From assembly GCF_014203835.1 (NCBI RefSeq), contig NZ_JACHJW010000001.1, forward strand, positions 3,174,501-3,238,500: DNA of 64,000 nucleotides. Direction: 5' to 3'. A program made the position numbers and the translations under genes. Below are positions 41,581 to 50,854 of this stretch, one piece after another. Source of the DNA: Micromonospora polyrhachis. GTDB lineage: Bacteria; Actinomycetota; Actinomycetes; Mycobacteriales; Micromonosporaceae. A model generated the notes under the pieces. That model saw only the letters and a program-made list of their open reading frames with translations. It made no database searches and was not told the DNA's origin. The first letter of the stretch is position 1; every line of letters starts with the position of its first letter.

Positions 41581-43089
41581 ATGCGCCGTTCTAGGCTCCT
41601 TGGTGGACCTGGACGGGAACCACAACATCGGTACGGGGGTGGCCACGCCATGCCGGCGACCGTCGAAAGACGGCTGGGCCGCCTCGCCCCAGTCCGCCGC
41701 GTCGCTCGTGGAATCGATCGTCGGGCAATCGTACGGATCGGCATCGTCGCCGGAGCCTTCTACGTCGCGTGGCTCGCCATCGGCGCATTCGGCCGCCCGT
41801 ACAACTTCTTCGACATGAAGATCTATCACGGCGCGGTGGTGTGGTGGGCGGGCGGTAACGAGCTCTACGACTTCGTCGCGCCGAAAACAACCCTGGGCTT
41901 CACCTATCCGCCCTTCGCCGGGCTGGTCATGCTGCCGATGGCGAAGCTTCCCGTCGCCGTCGCGGGGTGGATCAACATCCTGGCCAGCATCGCGGTGCTG
42001 GCGGTCATCCTGGCCGCGCTGCTCCGCCCGCTCGCGCACCGCCGAGGCTGGCCCCTCTGGTTCACCGTGGGGCTCGCGGTACCGGCCGCCATCGCGATCG
42101 AGCCGGTCCGGGAGACCCTCGGCTACGGGCAGGTCAACCTGCTGCTCTTCGCGCTCGTCATGGCCGACCTGGTCGCCCTGCGGTGGCGGGCCCGGCGCGG
42201 GCCCCGGGTTCGCCCCACCGACGGCCCACTGCGGCGGTTGTGGTTCAGCGGCGCCTGGGCCGGTGTAGGTATCGGTCTTGCCACCTCGATCAAACTCACC
42301 CCCGGGTTGTTCATTCTCTACCTGGTGCTCACCCGGCAGTGGCGGGCCGTGTGGACGGCGCTCGGCACCCTGGTCGGGGTCACGGTGGCGGCCTTCGCCG
42401 TCGCCGGTCCCGAGTCGTCGCGCTACTTCACCTCGGTCCTCTGGAACACCGAGCGGGTCGGCGCGGCGGACATGACCCCCAACCAGTCGCTGGCGGGGCT
42501 ACTCGCCCGGCTCTACGACTCGATCGAGACCCCCGGACTGCTCTGGCTGGCGTTCTCGGTGCTGATGCTCGCGGTCGGACTGTCCCGCGCATCCAGTGCG
42601 CACTCCGACGGTGACGAGCTGACCGCGTTCACGCTGGTCGGCCTCACCGCCAACGTGATCAGCCCGATCTCCTGGTCGCATCACCTCGTGTTCGTGATTC
42701 CGGCGATCGTCGTACTCGCCGACGCGGCGGTGCGTCGTCGCGAGGCGAGTCGGGGGCCGAGCCTGCGGGTCGGGCCCAACGCCCATCCGGCTCCGCCCGG
42801 GGTCGCACTACGGCCACCGATCTGGTTCCCGACGCTGACCGGGCTCCGGCACGGCGTTGCCGCCCTCGGGCTCTACCTGCTCTTCCTGATCTCGCCGATC
42901 TGGCCGTACGAGCACCAACTTCCCGAGGTGTCGCACTACCAGGACGGGCTCTTCGGAGCCCTGATGGAGAACTCCCTGGCGATCGCGTTGATCGCGTTGG
43001 TGGCCGCGCTGCCGTGGCGGCCGGGGGCCGAACCGGTGTTCTATCCCGAACACCTGCGGGCCGCCCAGCGGAGCCTGGCCAACCGCTGA
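41581..43089 (+). CDS. Glycosyltransferase 87 family (polyprenol-phosphate mannosyltransferase-like)
   Basis: 502-residue GT-C membrane protein with about 11 helices. The extracytoplasmic acidic loop after helix 1 (NFFDMKIYHGAVVWWAGGNE) carries the catalytic-type Asp, and TYPPFAGLVMLP and MTPNQSLAGLLARL are GT87/PimE-like features. It probably transfers mannose from polyprenyl-phosphate onto a lipid or glycan outside the membrane. ATG 41581 has GGAGG 10 bases upstream; ATG 41650 is the conservative alternative. Confidence 0.82.
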   Translation: MRRSRLLGGPGREPQHRYGGGHAMPATVERRLGRLAPVRRVARGIDRRAIVRIGIVAGAFYVAWLAIGAFGRPYNFFDMKIYHGAVVWWAGGNELYDFVAPKTTLGFTYPPFAGLVMLPMAKLPVAVAGWINILASIAVLAVILAALLRPLAHRRGWPLWFTVGLAVPAAIAIEPVRETLGYGQVNLLLFALVMADLVALRWRARRGPRVRPTDGPLRRLWFSGAWAGVGIGLATSIKLTPGLFILYLVLTRQWRAVWTALGTLVGVTVAAFAVAGPESSRYFTSVLWNTERVGAADMTPNQSLAGLLARLYDSIETPGLLWLAFSVLMLAVGLSRASSAHSDGDELTAFTLVGLTANVISPISWSHHLVFVIPAIVVLADAAVRRREASRGPSLRVGPNAHPAPPGVALRPPIWFPTLTGLRHGVAALGLYLLFLISPIWPYEHQLPEVSHYQDGLFGALMENSLAIALIALVAALPWRPGAEPVFYPEHLRAAQRSLANR

Positions 43090-43104
43090 ACAGGGGCTGG
43101 CCGA

Positions 43105-43250
43105 CCCCACCGAACAAGTGCTACCACGCCGCACCGAGCGGGCGTCGGCCCAGCCACGCGAGAGTGCTACCACGCGCACCGAGCAGATGCCGGCCCAGCC
43201 ACGGAAGTCTGCTGCGGTCGCACCGAGCGGGCGTCGCCCCCGGGGGTCAG
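43105..43250. repeat. Three degenerate 45-50 bp repeats between GT87 and moaE
   Basis: Units containing GTGCTACCACGC ... GCACCGAGC ... CGGCCCAGCCACG recur three times between converging genes; the last degenerates into the moaE stop region. Confidence 0.65.
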
Positions 43251-43684
43251 GGGCAGTTCACCCACTCCTCGGTGCCGTCGGCGAAGACCTGGTGTTTCCA
43301 CACCGGCAGGCGTGACTTGACCTCGTCGACCAGCCGGGCACACGCCGCGAAGGCGGCGGCCCGGTGGGCTGTACTCACCGAGGCGACCAGGGCCGACTCC
43401 CCGATCTCCAGCGGACCGAGCCGGTGGGAGACCGCGACGGCGTACACCGCCGGGTCGGCGGCGATCTCCGCCGCCACCTCCCGAAGCACGTCGGTGGCGC
43501 TGGGATGACCCTCGTACTCCAGGCGGGTCACCACCCGCCCGTGGTCGTGGTCGCGGACCACGCCCTGGAAGGAGACCACCGCCCCGGCCCGGGGGTCGGC
43601 GACCGCGGCCTCGTGCGCGGCGAGGTCGAGTGGTTCGTCGGTGACCGCCACGTGCGCCGTACGTCCGGTGGTCGACGTGCTCAT
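43247..43684 (-). CDS. moaE: Molybdopterin synthase catalytic subunit
   Basis: 145 residues; large subunit of molybdopterin synthase, which together with MoaD adds two sulfurs to cyclic pyranopterin phosphate. Family motifs are VVSFQGVVRDHDHGRVVTRL, VAVSHRLGPLEIGES and the catalytic Lys in VKSRLPVWKHQVF. The ATG overlaps the moeA stop as ATGA. It is last gene of the moaC-mog-moeA-moaE operon. Confidence 0.95.
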   Translation of the reverse strand: MSTSTTGRTAHVAVTDEPLDLAAHEAAVADPRAGAVVSFQGVVRDHDHGRVVTRLEYEGHPSATDVLREVAAEIAADPAVYAVAVSHRLGPLEIGESALVASVSTAHRAAAFAACARLVDEVKSRLPVWKHQVFADGTEEWVNCP

Positions 43685-44925
43685 GGTCGCTCTCCAAAGA
43701 TCAACGGCAACGGTACGACGGCGACCCGCTCGCCGGGTTCGCCCTGCCGGCCCGGCGGGATGACGGCGAAGCCGTCGGCCTGGGCCAGTCCCCGCAGCAT
43801 GGCCGAGCCGACATGCTGGACCGGATGGGCGGTGCCGCGCGTCGAGTCGATCCGGACCAGTGCCAGGTGGGTGTAGTTGCCCCGGCCTCGGATCGGTTCG
43901 GCCAGGACCGCTTGGGGCAGCGTCGGCAACGGCCGACCCTGTAGGCCGGCCAGCAGGGGGGCGACCAGGGAGACCAGCGCCACGATCGCGGACTGCGGGT
44001 TGCCGGGCAGTCCGGCGACGAACCGGGGACGACCGTCGGTCCCGACGACCCGGGCCACCATCATCGGGAACCCGGGACGGACGGCGACAGTGTTCACCAC
44101 GTACTCCGCACCCACCTCGGCCAGCGCGGGATGCAGATGGTCGACCGGGCCGTGCATCGTGCCCCCGGTGGTGCAGACCAGGTCGGCACGGTCGAGGGCG
44201 GCGCGCAACGCGGCCACGTGTGCCGGCAAGGTGTCCGCCACCGGGCCGGTCACGTCGGCCGGGTCGACGGTGCAGCCGTAGCGACGCAGCCAGGCTGGTA
44301 CGGCCGGGCCGAGCGCGTCCCGTACCCGCCCGGCACCGGGTCGACCGCTGGTGAGCAGCTCGTCACCGAAGACGAGCAGCGCCGCCCGGGGGGCCCGTCG
44401 TACGGGCAGTGAGTCGTAACCGCAGGAGGCGGCCAGCCCGATCAGGCCGGGGTCCACCGGCACTCCGGCCGGGAGCAGTTGCTCACCCGCCCGAGCCTCC
44501 TCGCCCGGTGCCCGCCATTCGGGGGCGGGACGCAGGGCGCCGGTGACCCTGCCGTCCTCGGTACGGGTCGACTCCTCCACCCGCAGTACGCCGTCGGCAC
44601 CGACCGGCACCATCGCCCCGGTCGCGATCTCCACCGTCGTACCGTCCTCGGTCAGCGGTGTCGGCACGCTGCCGGCCAGCGCCTGGCCGACGATCCGCCA
44701 CGGCGGGGCACCGTGTACGGCCCAGCCATCCACGCTGGAGGTCGGGAACGCGGGTAGGTCGGTCAGGGTGGTCAGCGGTTCGGCGAGGGTCTGTCCGTCG
44801 GCCTCGGCCAACGGGACGGCGACGGCTGGCGGCGCGGCGGCCAGTCCGGCCGCGTGCACCCGAGCGCGGGCCTGCGGCCAGTCGACGGGCTGGGCGGCGG
44901 CGGCCACCGGATCGGCAGCACTCAT
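43681..44925 (-). CDS. moeA: Molybdopterin molybdotransferase
   Basis: 414 residues; inserts molybdate into adenylated molybdopterin. Visible are the N-terminal FPTSSVDGWAVHG motif, EIATGAMVPVGADGVLRVEE, the MogA-like nucleotide site CTTGGTMHG with GPVDHL, and VRPGFPMMVARV ... FVAGLPGNPQSA. ATG 44925 overlaps the mog stop by four bases, and its own stop overlaps moaE, indicating strict coupling. Confidence 0.95.
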   Translation of the reverse strand: MSAADPVAAAAQPVDWPQARARVHAAGLAAAPPAVAVPLAEADGQTLAEPLTTLTDLPAFPTSSVDGWAVHGAPPWRIVGQALAGSVPTPLTEDGTTVEIATGAMVPVGADGVLRVEESTRTEDGRVTGALRPAPEWRAPGEEARAGEQLLPAGVPVDPGLIGLAASCGYDSLPVRRAPRAALLVFGDELLTSGRPGAGRVRDALGPAVPAWLRRYGCTVDPADVTGPVADTLPAHVAALRAALDRADLVCTTGGTMHGPVDHLHPALAEVGAEYVVNTVAVRPGFPMMVARVVGTDGRPRFVAGLPGNPQSAIVALVSLVAPLLAGLQGRPLPTLPQAVLAEPIRGRGNYTHLALVRIDSTRGTAHPVQHVGSAMLRGLAQADGFAVIPPGRQGEPGERVAVVPLPLIFGERP

Positions 44926-45449
44926 CGGGCTGACCCTTCGTCGGCGTCGGAGTCGGAGTAGACCTCGGTGTCGGTCCGGGGATGGTCGCCACCGCGCAGC
45001 TGGTCCACGGTGTGGGCGAGGATCGGGCCGAGTACGGCGAGCCCGTCCCGCGCTCCGCCGGTCGAACCGGGCAGGTTGACCACCAGCATCCGACCGGCCG
45101 CACCGGCCAGGCCCCGGGACAGCACCGAGGCCGGCACCTTGGCCCGGCTGTGCGCCCGGATCGCCTCGGCGATGCCGGGGATCTCCCGGTCGATGATGGT
45201 CCGGGTGACCTCGGGGGTACGGTCGGTCGGGCTCACGCCGGTGCCCCCGCTGGTGACCACCACGTCCATTCCGTCTGCGAGCGCCTGGCGCAGCGCCTGC
45301 CCGACCGGCTCGCCGTCCGGCACCACCACCGGGTCGTCGGCGTCGCAGCCCAGTTCCCGCAGCCCGGTGACGAGCAGCGGGCCGCTGGTGTCGGTGTAGA
45401 CCCCGGCGGCTGCCCGGTTGGAGGCGACCACGACCCGGGCGCGGATCAT
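44922..45449 (-). CDS. mog: MogA/MoaB family molybdopterin adenylyltransferase
   Basis: 175 residues; adenylates molybdopterin before molybdenum insertion. The signature VVTSGGTGVSPTDRTPEV is clear and the PGSTGGARDGL loop follows. The extension at the C-terminus (TDTEVYSDSDADEGSAR) is acidic and not conserved. ATG 45449 overlaps the moaC stop (ATGA). Confidence 0.92.
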   Translation of the reverse strand: MIRARVVVASNRAAAGVYTDTSGPLLVTGLRELGCDADDPVVVPDGEPVGQALRQALADGMDVVVTSGGTGVSPTDRTPEVTRTIIDREIPGIAEAIRAHSRAKVPASVLSRGLAGAAGRMLVVNLPGSTGGARDGLAVLGPILAHTVDQLRGGDHPRTDTEVYSDSDADEGSAR

Positions 45450-45937
45450 GACCGGTCCTGGGGTCGGGTCCAGTCGCCGGTCTTGCCGCCCTCTTTGCGC
45501 AACACCCGTACGCCCTCGATGGAGGCGGCCGGGTCCACTGCCTTGACCATGTCGATCAGGGCGAGTCCGGCGGTGGCCACCGCGGTCAGCGCCTCCATCT
45601 CGACCCCGGTCCGGTCAGCGGTCCGGACCGTTGCGGTGATCTCCACGGTGGTGTCGGTCAGGGTCAGGTCGACGGTGACGCCGTGTAGGGCGATCGGGTG
45701 GCAGAGTGGGATCAGGTCGGGGGTTCGTTTGGCGCCCATGATGCCGGCGAGCCGGCCCACCGCGAGCGCGTCCCCCTTGGGCAGGCCGTCTCGGCGGAGC
45801 AGCTCGACGACCTCGGCGGTGGTGTGCAGCCGACCGGCGGCGACCGCCCGGCGGCCGGTCACTGCCTTTTCCGACACGTCCACCATCCGGGCCGCCCCGG
45901 CGGAGTCGACGTGCGTCAGGTTTTGGGGAACCGTCAC
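45446..45937 (-). CDS. moaC: Cyclic pyranopterin monophosphate synthase
   Basis: 163 residues; acts after MoaA to form cyclic pyranopterin monophosphate. Motifs include HVDSAGAARMVDVSEKAVT, the active-site LIPLCHPI and GVEMEALTAV ... DMVKAVD. GTG 45937 is the start. It is first gene of the four-gene moaC-mog-moeA-moaE operon; the 480 bp upstream contain its promoter. Confidence 0.95.
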   Translation of the reverse strand: MTVPQNLTHVDSAGAARMVDVSEKAVTGRRAVAAGRLHTTAEVVELLRRDGLPKGDALAVGRLAGIMGAKRTPDLIPLCHPIALHGVTVDLTLTDTTVEITATVRTADRTGVEMEALTAVATAGLALIDMVKAVDPAASIEGVRVLRKEGGKTGDWTRPQDRS

Positions 45938-46418
45938 CAGATGAGCCTATCGGGGCGGGATGCGGGCCTGCTCGGGCCCGGGATGATCGGGAACGACGCC
46001 GCTACCTGCGACTCGGCTCCTTGGCTGCTATACAAACCCTCCGGTTGGGCCCACCCTTGGTGGCACCGGTGTGACGAGCCACCTACCGGGAATGTGAATA
46101 AATACCTCTTTCGCCGCCCGACCCACTGCGCTCAGCTTCCATATGCGGACACAACGTAGCAAGATAGCGCGAGATTAGCGGAATAAGCATATAGCGACAT
46201 TTAACAGTGCAAATTTGCTAGCCGACCGACTAGGGTTCCCTTCATCGCCAACAACGGCCCCAGCGATTTAGCTTCGGCCAGGAAAACGACGGAAGGGTGA
46301 ATACGATGCGCGCACACGAGTGGTACTGAGTAGAGGTGTCATTAACCTGCATCGGGTCGTACGCTACAGAACCACCTAACGCCAGTCGGTTCGGACGAAC
46401 GGCGACCAGAGGACAGGT
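45938..46418. other. Intergenic region between moaC and the GGDEF-EAL gene
   Basis: 481 bp without a supportable gene. The stretch 46080-46260 is markedly AT-rich for this genome and should hold the divergent promoters. I see no recognisable Moco or c-di-GMP riboswitch core, but cannot fold the sequence. Confidence 0.6.
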
Positions 46419-48947
46419 GTGACCGAAACCCAGCGACGCGACATTGGGACCGATCGGCGGCTGATGCTGCTTGTCGGTCTCGTCGCCGTTTCTGCGGCGG
46501 CGGCAGTGGGCCTGAGTGTCCACGTCATCCTGACCGACGGAGGACCATCCTTCGATGATCTTTACACCGCGGCCAAACTGACATTCCTGGTGGCGGTTGG
46601 CTCCACGGCGAGGGTCGGCATTCGGATCCGCTCGACCCGGCACGGCATCTCCTGGACCGAGGTCGCCTACATCATCGGACTGGCGATCGCCCCGACGCCC
46701 TGGGTCGTCCTCTGCACCGGGCTCGGTGTGGGCATCGCCCGAGCGATCCTTCGCCCCGCACCGCTCAAGATCACCTTCGCCATCGCGAAGGACACGCTGG
46801 TAGCGGGTGCAGCCGGTCTCGTCCTGATGGCACTCGGCCCGAACTGGTCCACCAACGACCCGATCCGGCACCTGATCGGCCCGATCGCCGTCGCCTACCT
46901 CGTCGCGGTGGTGCTCGACGAGGTGCTCACCCTACCGGTCATCGCCCTCGCCACCCGGGTCCGACTCGGCAGCCTCTTCCGCACCGACTGGGACCTCCGC
47001 GCGGCGAGCGTGGTCGCCCGATTCCTCATCATCATCTGCACCCTGCTCATTCTGCGGGTCGACACCAATCTCCTACTGGTCGTGCCGCCCATGGTGTTGA
47101 GTCTTCACCTCGCCTACTCCAGCCGGGTCCGTAGTCGTTCCGAACAGGCCGCCTGGCAACGCCTGGCCTCCGCGACCGACGCCCTCAACGCCGTGGACCT
47201 CCACGCCGTTCTGACCACCGCTATCAGCAACGCGACAGAATTGTTTTCGGTCGATGAGGTAGAGATCGAGTTGAGTGCCGGCGAATCCCGGCGAATCGTG
47301 CGAGGAAAATCAACCGGCATAACCTTCGACGGGCTCGCCGACGACGCCCCGCCCGCTTCCGAGGACTTCATCCCGGTACGCCTCGAAGGCCATGACGACG
47401 GCCCCGACGTCGGCACATTACGCCTACGATTCCGCGGGCCGGTAAAACTGTCCGAACGTGAGCAGTACACCCTCCAGACGTTCGCCGCCGCGCTCTGCAC
47501 CGCGATCCGGAACGCCTCGGCCTACGCCGAACTGGTCCGAGTCGCCGACGCCAACGCCCACGCCGCTACCCACGACGCCCTCACCGGCCTGGCCAACCGG
47601 CGACACCTCGTCGAGTGCGGTACGCGACACCTCAACCTGGACCACGCCGAAGGAGTCACCGCCCTCCTTCTGATCGACCTCGACCATTTCAAGGAAGTGA
47701 ACGACACCCTCGGCCACTCCGCCGGGGACCGGGTGTTGACCCAGGTCGCCGACCGGCTCCGCGCCGCCGCCCAAGCCGACGATCTGGTGGTCCGGCTCGG
47801 GGGTGACGAATTCGCCATCCTGTTCCGCGGGTTACCGGCCCCGGCGGTGGCGACACACCGGGCCGAAGCCATCCTCGCCACGCTGCACACGCCGATCGAC
47901 ATCGACGGAATGCGGCTCAGCATCGAGGCCAGCGGTGGGCTCGCCGTCGCCCCGAGCACCGGCGGCATGACCGAGTTGCTCCGTCGCGCCGACGTCGCGA
48001 TGTACCAGGCCAAACGGGCTGCACAGCGGATCGCCACCTACGTACCGGCCCGGGACACCGCCGACATCACTCGACTCGCCCTCGGTGGTGACCTGCCCCG
48101 GGCCATGGCCGACCACGAGTTCACGGTCAACTTCCAGCCGATCGTCGACCTCAACACCGGCAGGGTACTGGCCGCCGAGGCACTGACCCGCTGGCAGCAT
48201 CCCACCCACGGACTCATCGACCCGCTCCAGTTCCTGGAGACGGTGGAACGGTCCGGACTGCTGCCGATGTTCGCCGACGCCGTACTCGACCAGTCCCTGA
48301 TCGCCGTCAAGAGCTGGCGGGAAGCCGGCTTCGACCTGTCGGTGGCGGTGAACGTCTCCCCCCGCAGCCTGCTCGATGCCCGCTTCCCCAGCTCGGTGCT
48401 GACCCGACTCCAAGCCCATGAACTGGCCCCGGACCACCTCATCCTGGAACTGACCGAGACGCTGACCATCAGCCAACTGGAGGTGGTCGACCAGGTACTC
48501 GGGCAGCTACGCGGCGCGGGAATACGCCTCGCGCTCGACGACTTCGGCACGGGCTACTCGTCGCTGTCGGTGCTCTCCCGGATCCCCGTACACGAATTGA
48601 AGATCGACAAAGCCTTCGTGATGGCGATGGAGACCTCCACCGAGGCCACCGCGGTGATCCGCTCCACCGTCGATCTTGGTCGTAGCCTGGACCTGGTAGT
48701 CGTCGCCGAAGGGGTGGAGAGCGAACCCCAGCGCCGAGCCCTGTGGGATCTCGGCTGCTCCGTCGGACAGGGTCATCTCTTCGCCCGGCCGATGGCCAAC
48801 AACCAACTGCTGGCCGCCCTACGCCGGGGCACCGGCGGTCGCCCCGGCACCCTCGCACCACCGCTACACGAGGAGGGCGAGGTGATTCGGCTCCCCCCTG
48901 GCCGACGGGCGAGCGGCCGAGGCCGTACCGACCGTCTGCCACACTAG
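46419..48947 (+). CDS. GGDEF-EAL c-di-GMP signalling protein
   Basis: 842 residues: an N-terminal membrane region of about eight helices (residues 15-230, MASE-like), a GAF-like segment (about 240-365), GGDEF (LGGDEFAI, about 465) and EAL (AAEALTRW, ELTETLTI, DDFGTGYSS, KIDKAFV, VAEGVES). Both catalytic consensus sets are complete, so it may make and degrade c-di-GMP. The usual inhibitory RxxD five residues before GGDEF reads QADD, so product inhibition is probably lost. GTG 46419 start. The gene downstream is 5 bp away. Confidence 0.9.
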   Translation: MTETQRRDIGTDRRLMLLVGLVAVSAAAAVGLSVHVILTDGGPSFDDLYTAAKLTFLVAVGSTARVGIRIRSTRHGISWTEVAYIIGLAIAPTPWVVLCTGLGVGIARAILRPAPLKITFAIAKDTLVAGAAGLVLMALGPNWSTNDPIRHLIGPIAVAYLVAVVLDEVLTLPVIALATRVRLGSLFRTDWDLRAASVVARFLIIICTLLILRVDTNLLLVVPPMVLSLHLAYSSRVRSRSEQAAWQRLASATDALNAVDLHAVLTTAISNATELFSVDEVEIELSAGESRRIVRGKSTGITFDGLADDAPPASEDFIPVRLEGHDDGPDVGTLRLRFRGPVKLSEREQYTLQTFAAALCTAIRNASAYAELVRVADANAHAATHDALTGLANRRHLVECGTRHLNLDHAEGVTALLLIDLDHFKEVNDTLGHSAGDRVLTQVADRLRAAAQADDLVVRLGGDEFAILFRGLPAPAVATHRAEAILATLHTPIDIDGMRLSIEASGGLAVAPSTGGMTELLRRADVAMYQAKRAAQRIATYVPARDTADITRLALGGDLPRAMADHEFTVNFQPIVDLNTGRVLAAEALTRWQHPTHGLIDPLQFLETVERSGLLPMFADAVLDQSLIAVKSWREAGFDLSVAVNVSPRSLLDARFPSSVLTRLQAHELAPDHLILELTETLTISQLEVVDQVLGQLRGAGIRLALDDFGTGYSSLSVLSRIPVHELKIDKAFVMAMETSTEATAVIRSTVDLGRSLDLVVVAEGVESEPQRRALWDLGCSVGQGHLFARPMANNQLLAALRRGTGGRPGTLAPPLHEEGEVIRLPPGRRASGRGRTDRLPH

Positions 48948-48952
48948 CCTGC

Positions 48953-50353
48953 GTGAAAGCCGCAGATCCGTCCCACAGTCCCCGCCGGTTCTGGTCGAGC
49001 CTGAACCAGGCAGGTGACGGACTGGCCGGAGACCTGGCCCTCTATGCGCTCTCCACCATCTTCGCCGCGATCACCGCGATGACCTCCACCCTGCTCCCAC
49101 ACCGGGCCTGGGGAGCGGTGGCTACGGCCGGATACCTCTTCGCCACGGTCGTGGTCCTCGGCCAACTGGTCGCCCGCCGCAAGTCCGGGAACTCGCCACT
49201 GGCCAGCACCACAGGCCGGGCGGTGCTGACCGTGGTCACCTGGGTGAGCACCGCCCTGCTGCCGATGGTGTGGCAGAGCGTGCAACGCGCGGGCGGACGT
49301 ACCGACCGGGCGCAGGAAGAGGTGGTCGTCATCGAGCAGTCCGGCAGCCGACTGCTCGAACACGGCACCCCGTTCCTCGGGCGGGACGCAATCGCCGCCC
49401 TGCCGCCAGCCGAGCAGCTGCTCGGCTACACGCCGTACCAACCCGGGATGGCCATCTTCGGCCTGCCCCGGGCGGTGGCCGGCACCGCCTGGTGGACCGA
49501 CGCCCGGATCTGGTTCGCCCTGATGACGGCCGGTGCCCTGATCCTCGCCGTGGTGGCGCTGCGACGACGCACCGGGACAGTCGCGCGAAACAACGCCGCA
49601 CTCCAAGCGGCCGCCGGCCGGGACGCCATGATCGGGAACGCCATGATCGGGAACGCCGCCGGCCGGGACGCTGCACTCGTCCGGGCGATCCAACTCGCCA
49701 CCGTCCTGCCGGTCTGTGCCCTCACCCTCGCCACCGGCGGCGACGACATCCCCGTACTCGCCCTGTGCCTGCTCGCGCTCGCCCTCTGCGCCGTACACCG
49801 GGAAGGTGCCGCCGGCCTGGCCGTCGGCCTCGCGGCTGCGCTCAAGCTCTTCGCCTGGCCGGTGGTGCTCGTCCTGCTGGTGTTCGCCCTGACCCGAGGC
49901 TGGCGCACAGTCGCCCGGTTCGCAGCCGGAGCGGTCGGCCTGCCGATCCTCGCCCTGGTCCCCGCCCAACTGGTCGACTCGGCGGCGCTGGTCGAGAACG
50001 TGCTGCGCTTCCCGCTCGGTGACGGACTGGTCACCAGCCCAGCCGCGTCCCCGTTCCCCGGCTACCTGATCGCCGCCGCGCTGCCCGCCGGCCGGCTGAT
50101 CGCCGCCGGGCTGCTCGTCGCGGCCGGGCTGGCGATCGCCGTCCGGCTCGCCCTCCGTCCGCCCCGCACCGCCGCGACGGTCGCCCTGATCTGCGGGTAC
50201 GGCCTACTGGCCGCGATCCTGCTGATGCCCTCCACCCGGTTCGGCTACCTGCTGTACCCGGTCGCCTTCCTGGCCTGGGCATCCGCACTCCGGCACACGT
50301 CCCCCAGCCCGGCGACCGAGCCCGCCGAGCCGCTCGTCACCACCCCCGCATGA
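48953..50353 (+). CDS. Glycosyltransferase 87-like membrane protein
   Basis: 466-residue protein with about 11 membrane helices. A loop after helix 4 (LGYTPYQPGMAIFGLPRAVA) and the AAALKLFAWPVVLVLL segment resemble GT87 enzymes, but the acidic catalytic loop is less clear than in the other GT87 proteins of the window. GTG 48953 follows the GGDEF-EAL stop by 5 bp and the stop overlaps crcB as ATGA, so it is part of an operon. It contains a small in-frame duplication (AMIGNAMIGN). Confidence 0.65.
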   Translation: MKAADPSHSPRRFWSSLNQAGDGLAGDLALYALSTIFAAITAMTSTLLPHRAWGAVATAGYLFATVVVLGQLVARRKSGNSPLASTTGRAVLTVVTWVSTALLPMVWQSVQRAGGRTDRAQEEVVVIEQSGSRLLEHGTPFLGRDAIAALPPAEQLLGYTPYQPGMAIFGLPRAVAGTAWWTDARIWFALMTAGALILAVVALRRRTGTVARNNAALQAAAGRDAMIGNAMIGNAAGRDAALVRAIQLATVLPVCALTLATGGDDIPVLALCLLALALCAVHREGAAGLAVGLAAALKLFAWPVVLVLLVFALTRGWRTVARFAAGAVGLPILALVPAQLVDSAALVENVLRFPLGDGLVTSPAASPFPGYLIAAALPAGRLIAAGLLVAAGLAIAVRLALRPPRTAATVALICGYGLLAAILLMPSTRFGYLLYPVAFLAWASALRHTSPSPATEPAEPLVTTPA

Positions 50354-50823
50354 GCCCTGCCGGCCGACCCGCCCACCCCGCCGGTCGGCTGGAACAGGGC
50401 GTACTAGCCGCTGTGGCGGTCGGTGGCGCCCTCGGCTCGGCCGCCCGCTACGGACTGGCGGTGCTCTGGCCGAACCCTGGTGGCCTTCCGTGGGCCACGC
50501 TCACCACCAACCTGCTCGGCTGTGCCCTACTCGGGGCACTGATGCAGGCGGTCACGAAACGGGTCACGGCACACCGGCTACTACGGCCGTTCCTCGGCAC
50601 CGGTGTCCTCGGCGGCTTCACGACCTTCTCCACGTACGCCGTCGAGACCCGGCAACTGCTCGCCTCCGGCCGACCGGGGCTGGCGCTGGCGTACGCGCTG
50701 GGCACCCTGGTCGGCGCGCTGTTCGCCGTACGTCTCGGGATGTGGCTGTCGGGAAGGGTCCCGGCCAGGGCAAGAAGCGACAGGAAGGGTCCCTTCCCCA
50801 CCCGGCCCCGGCGGGGAGAATGA
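50350..50823 (+). CDS. crcB: Fluoride channel CrcB/FluC
   Basis: 157-residue fluoride exporter subunit with four membrane helices. The pore motifs GGALGSAARYG, TTNLLGCALLG and GGFTTFSTYAVE are present. A basic C-terminal tail (ARARSDRKGPFPTRPRRG) follows the last helix. ATG overlaps the upstream stop. A second crcB follows 31 bp later. Confidence 0.9.
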   Translation: MSPAGRPAHPAGRLEQGVLAAVAVGGALGSAARYGLAVLWPNPGGLPWATLTTNLLGCALLGALMQAVTKRVTAHRLLRPFLGTGVLGGFTTFSTYAVETRQLLASGRPGLALAYALGTLVGALFAVRLGMWLSGRVPARARSDRKGPFPTRPRRGE

Positions 50824-50854
50824 TCGTGACCAGGCACGCGAGCGGTGACCACCG

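Noticed and set aside
45938-46418. Moco or c-di-GMP riboswitch
   Set aside because: I could not find the conserved cores by eye in either orientation; a covariance-model search would decide.
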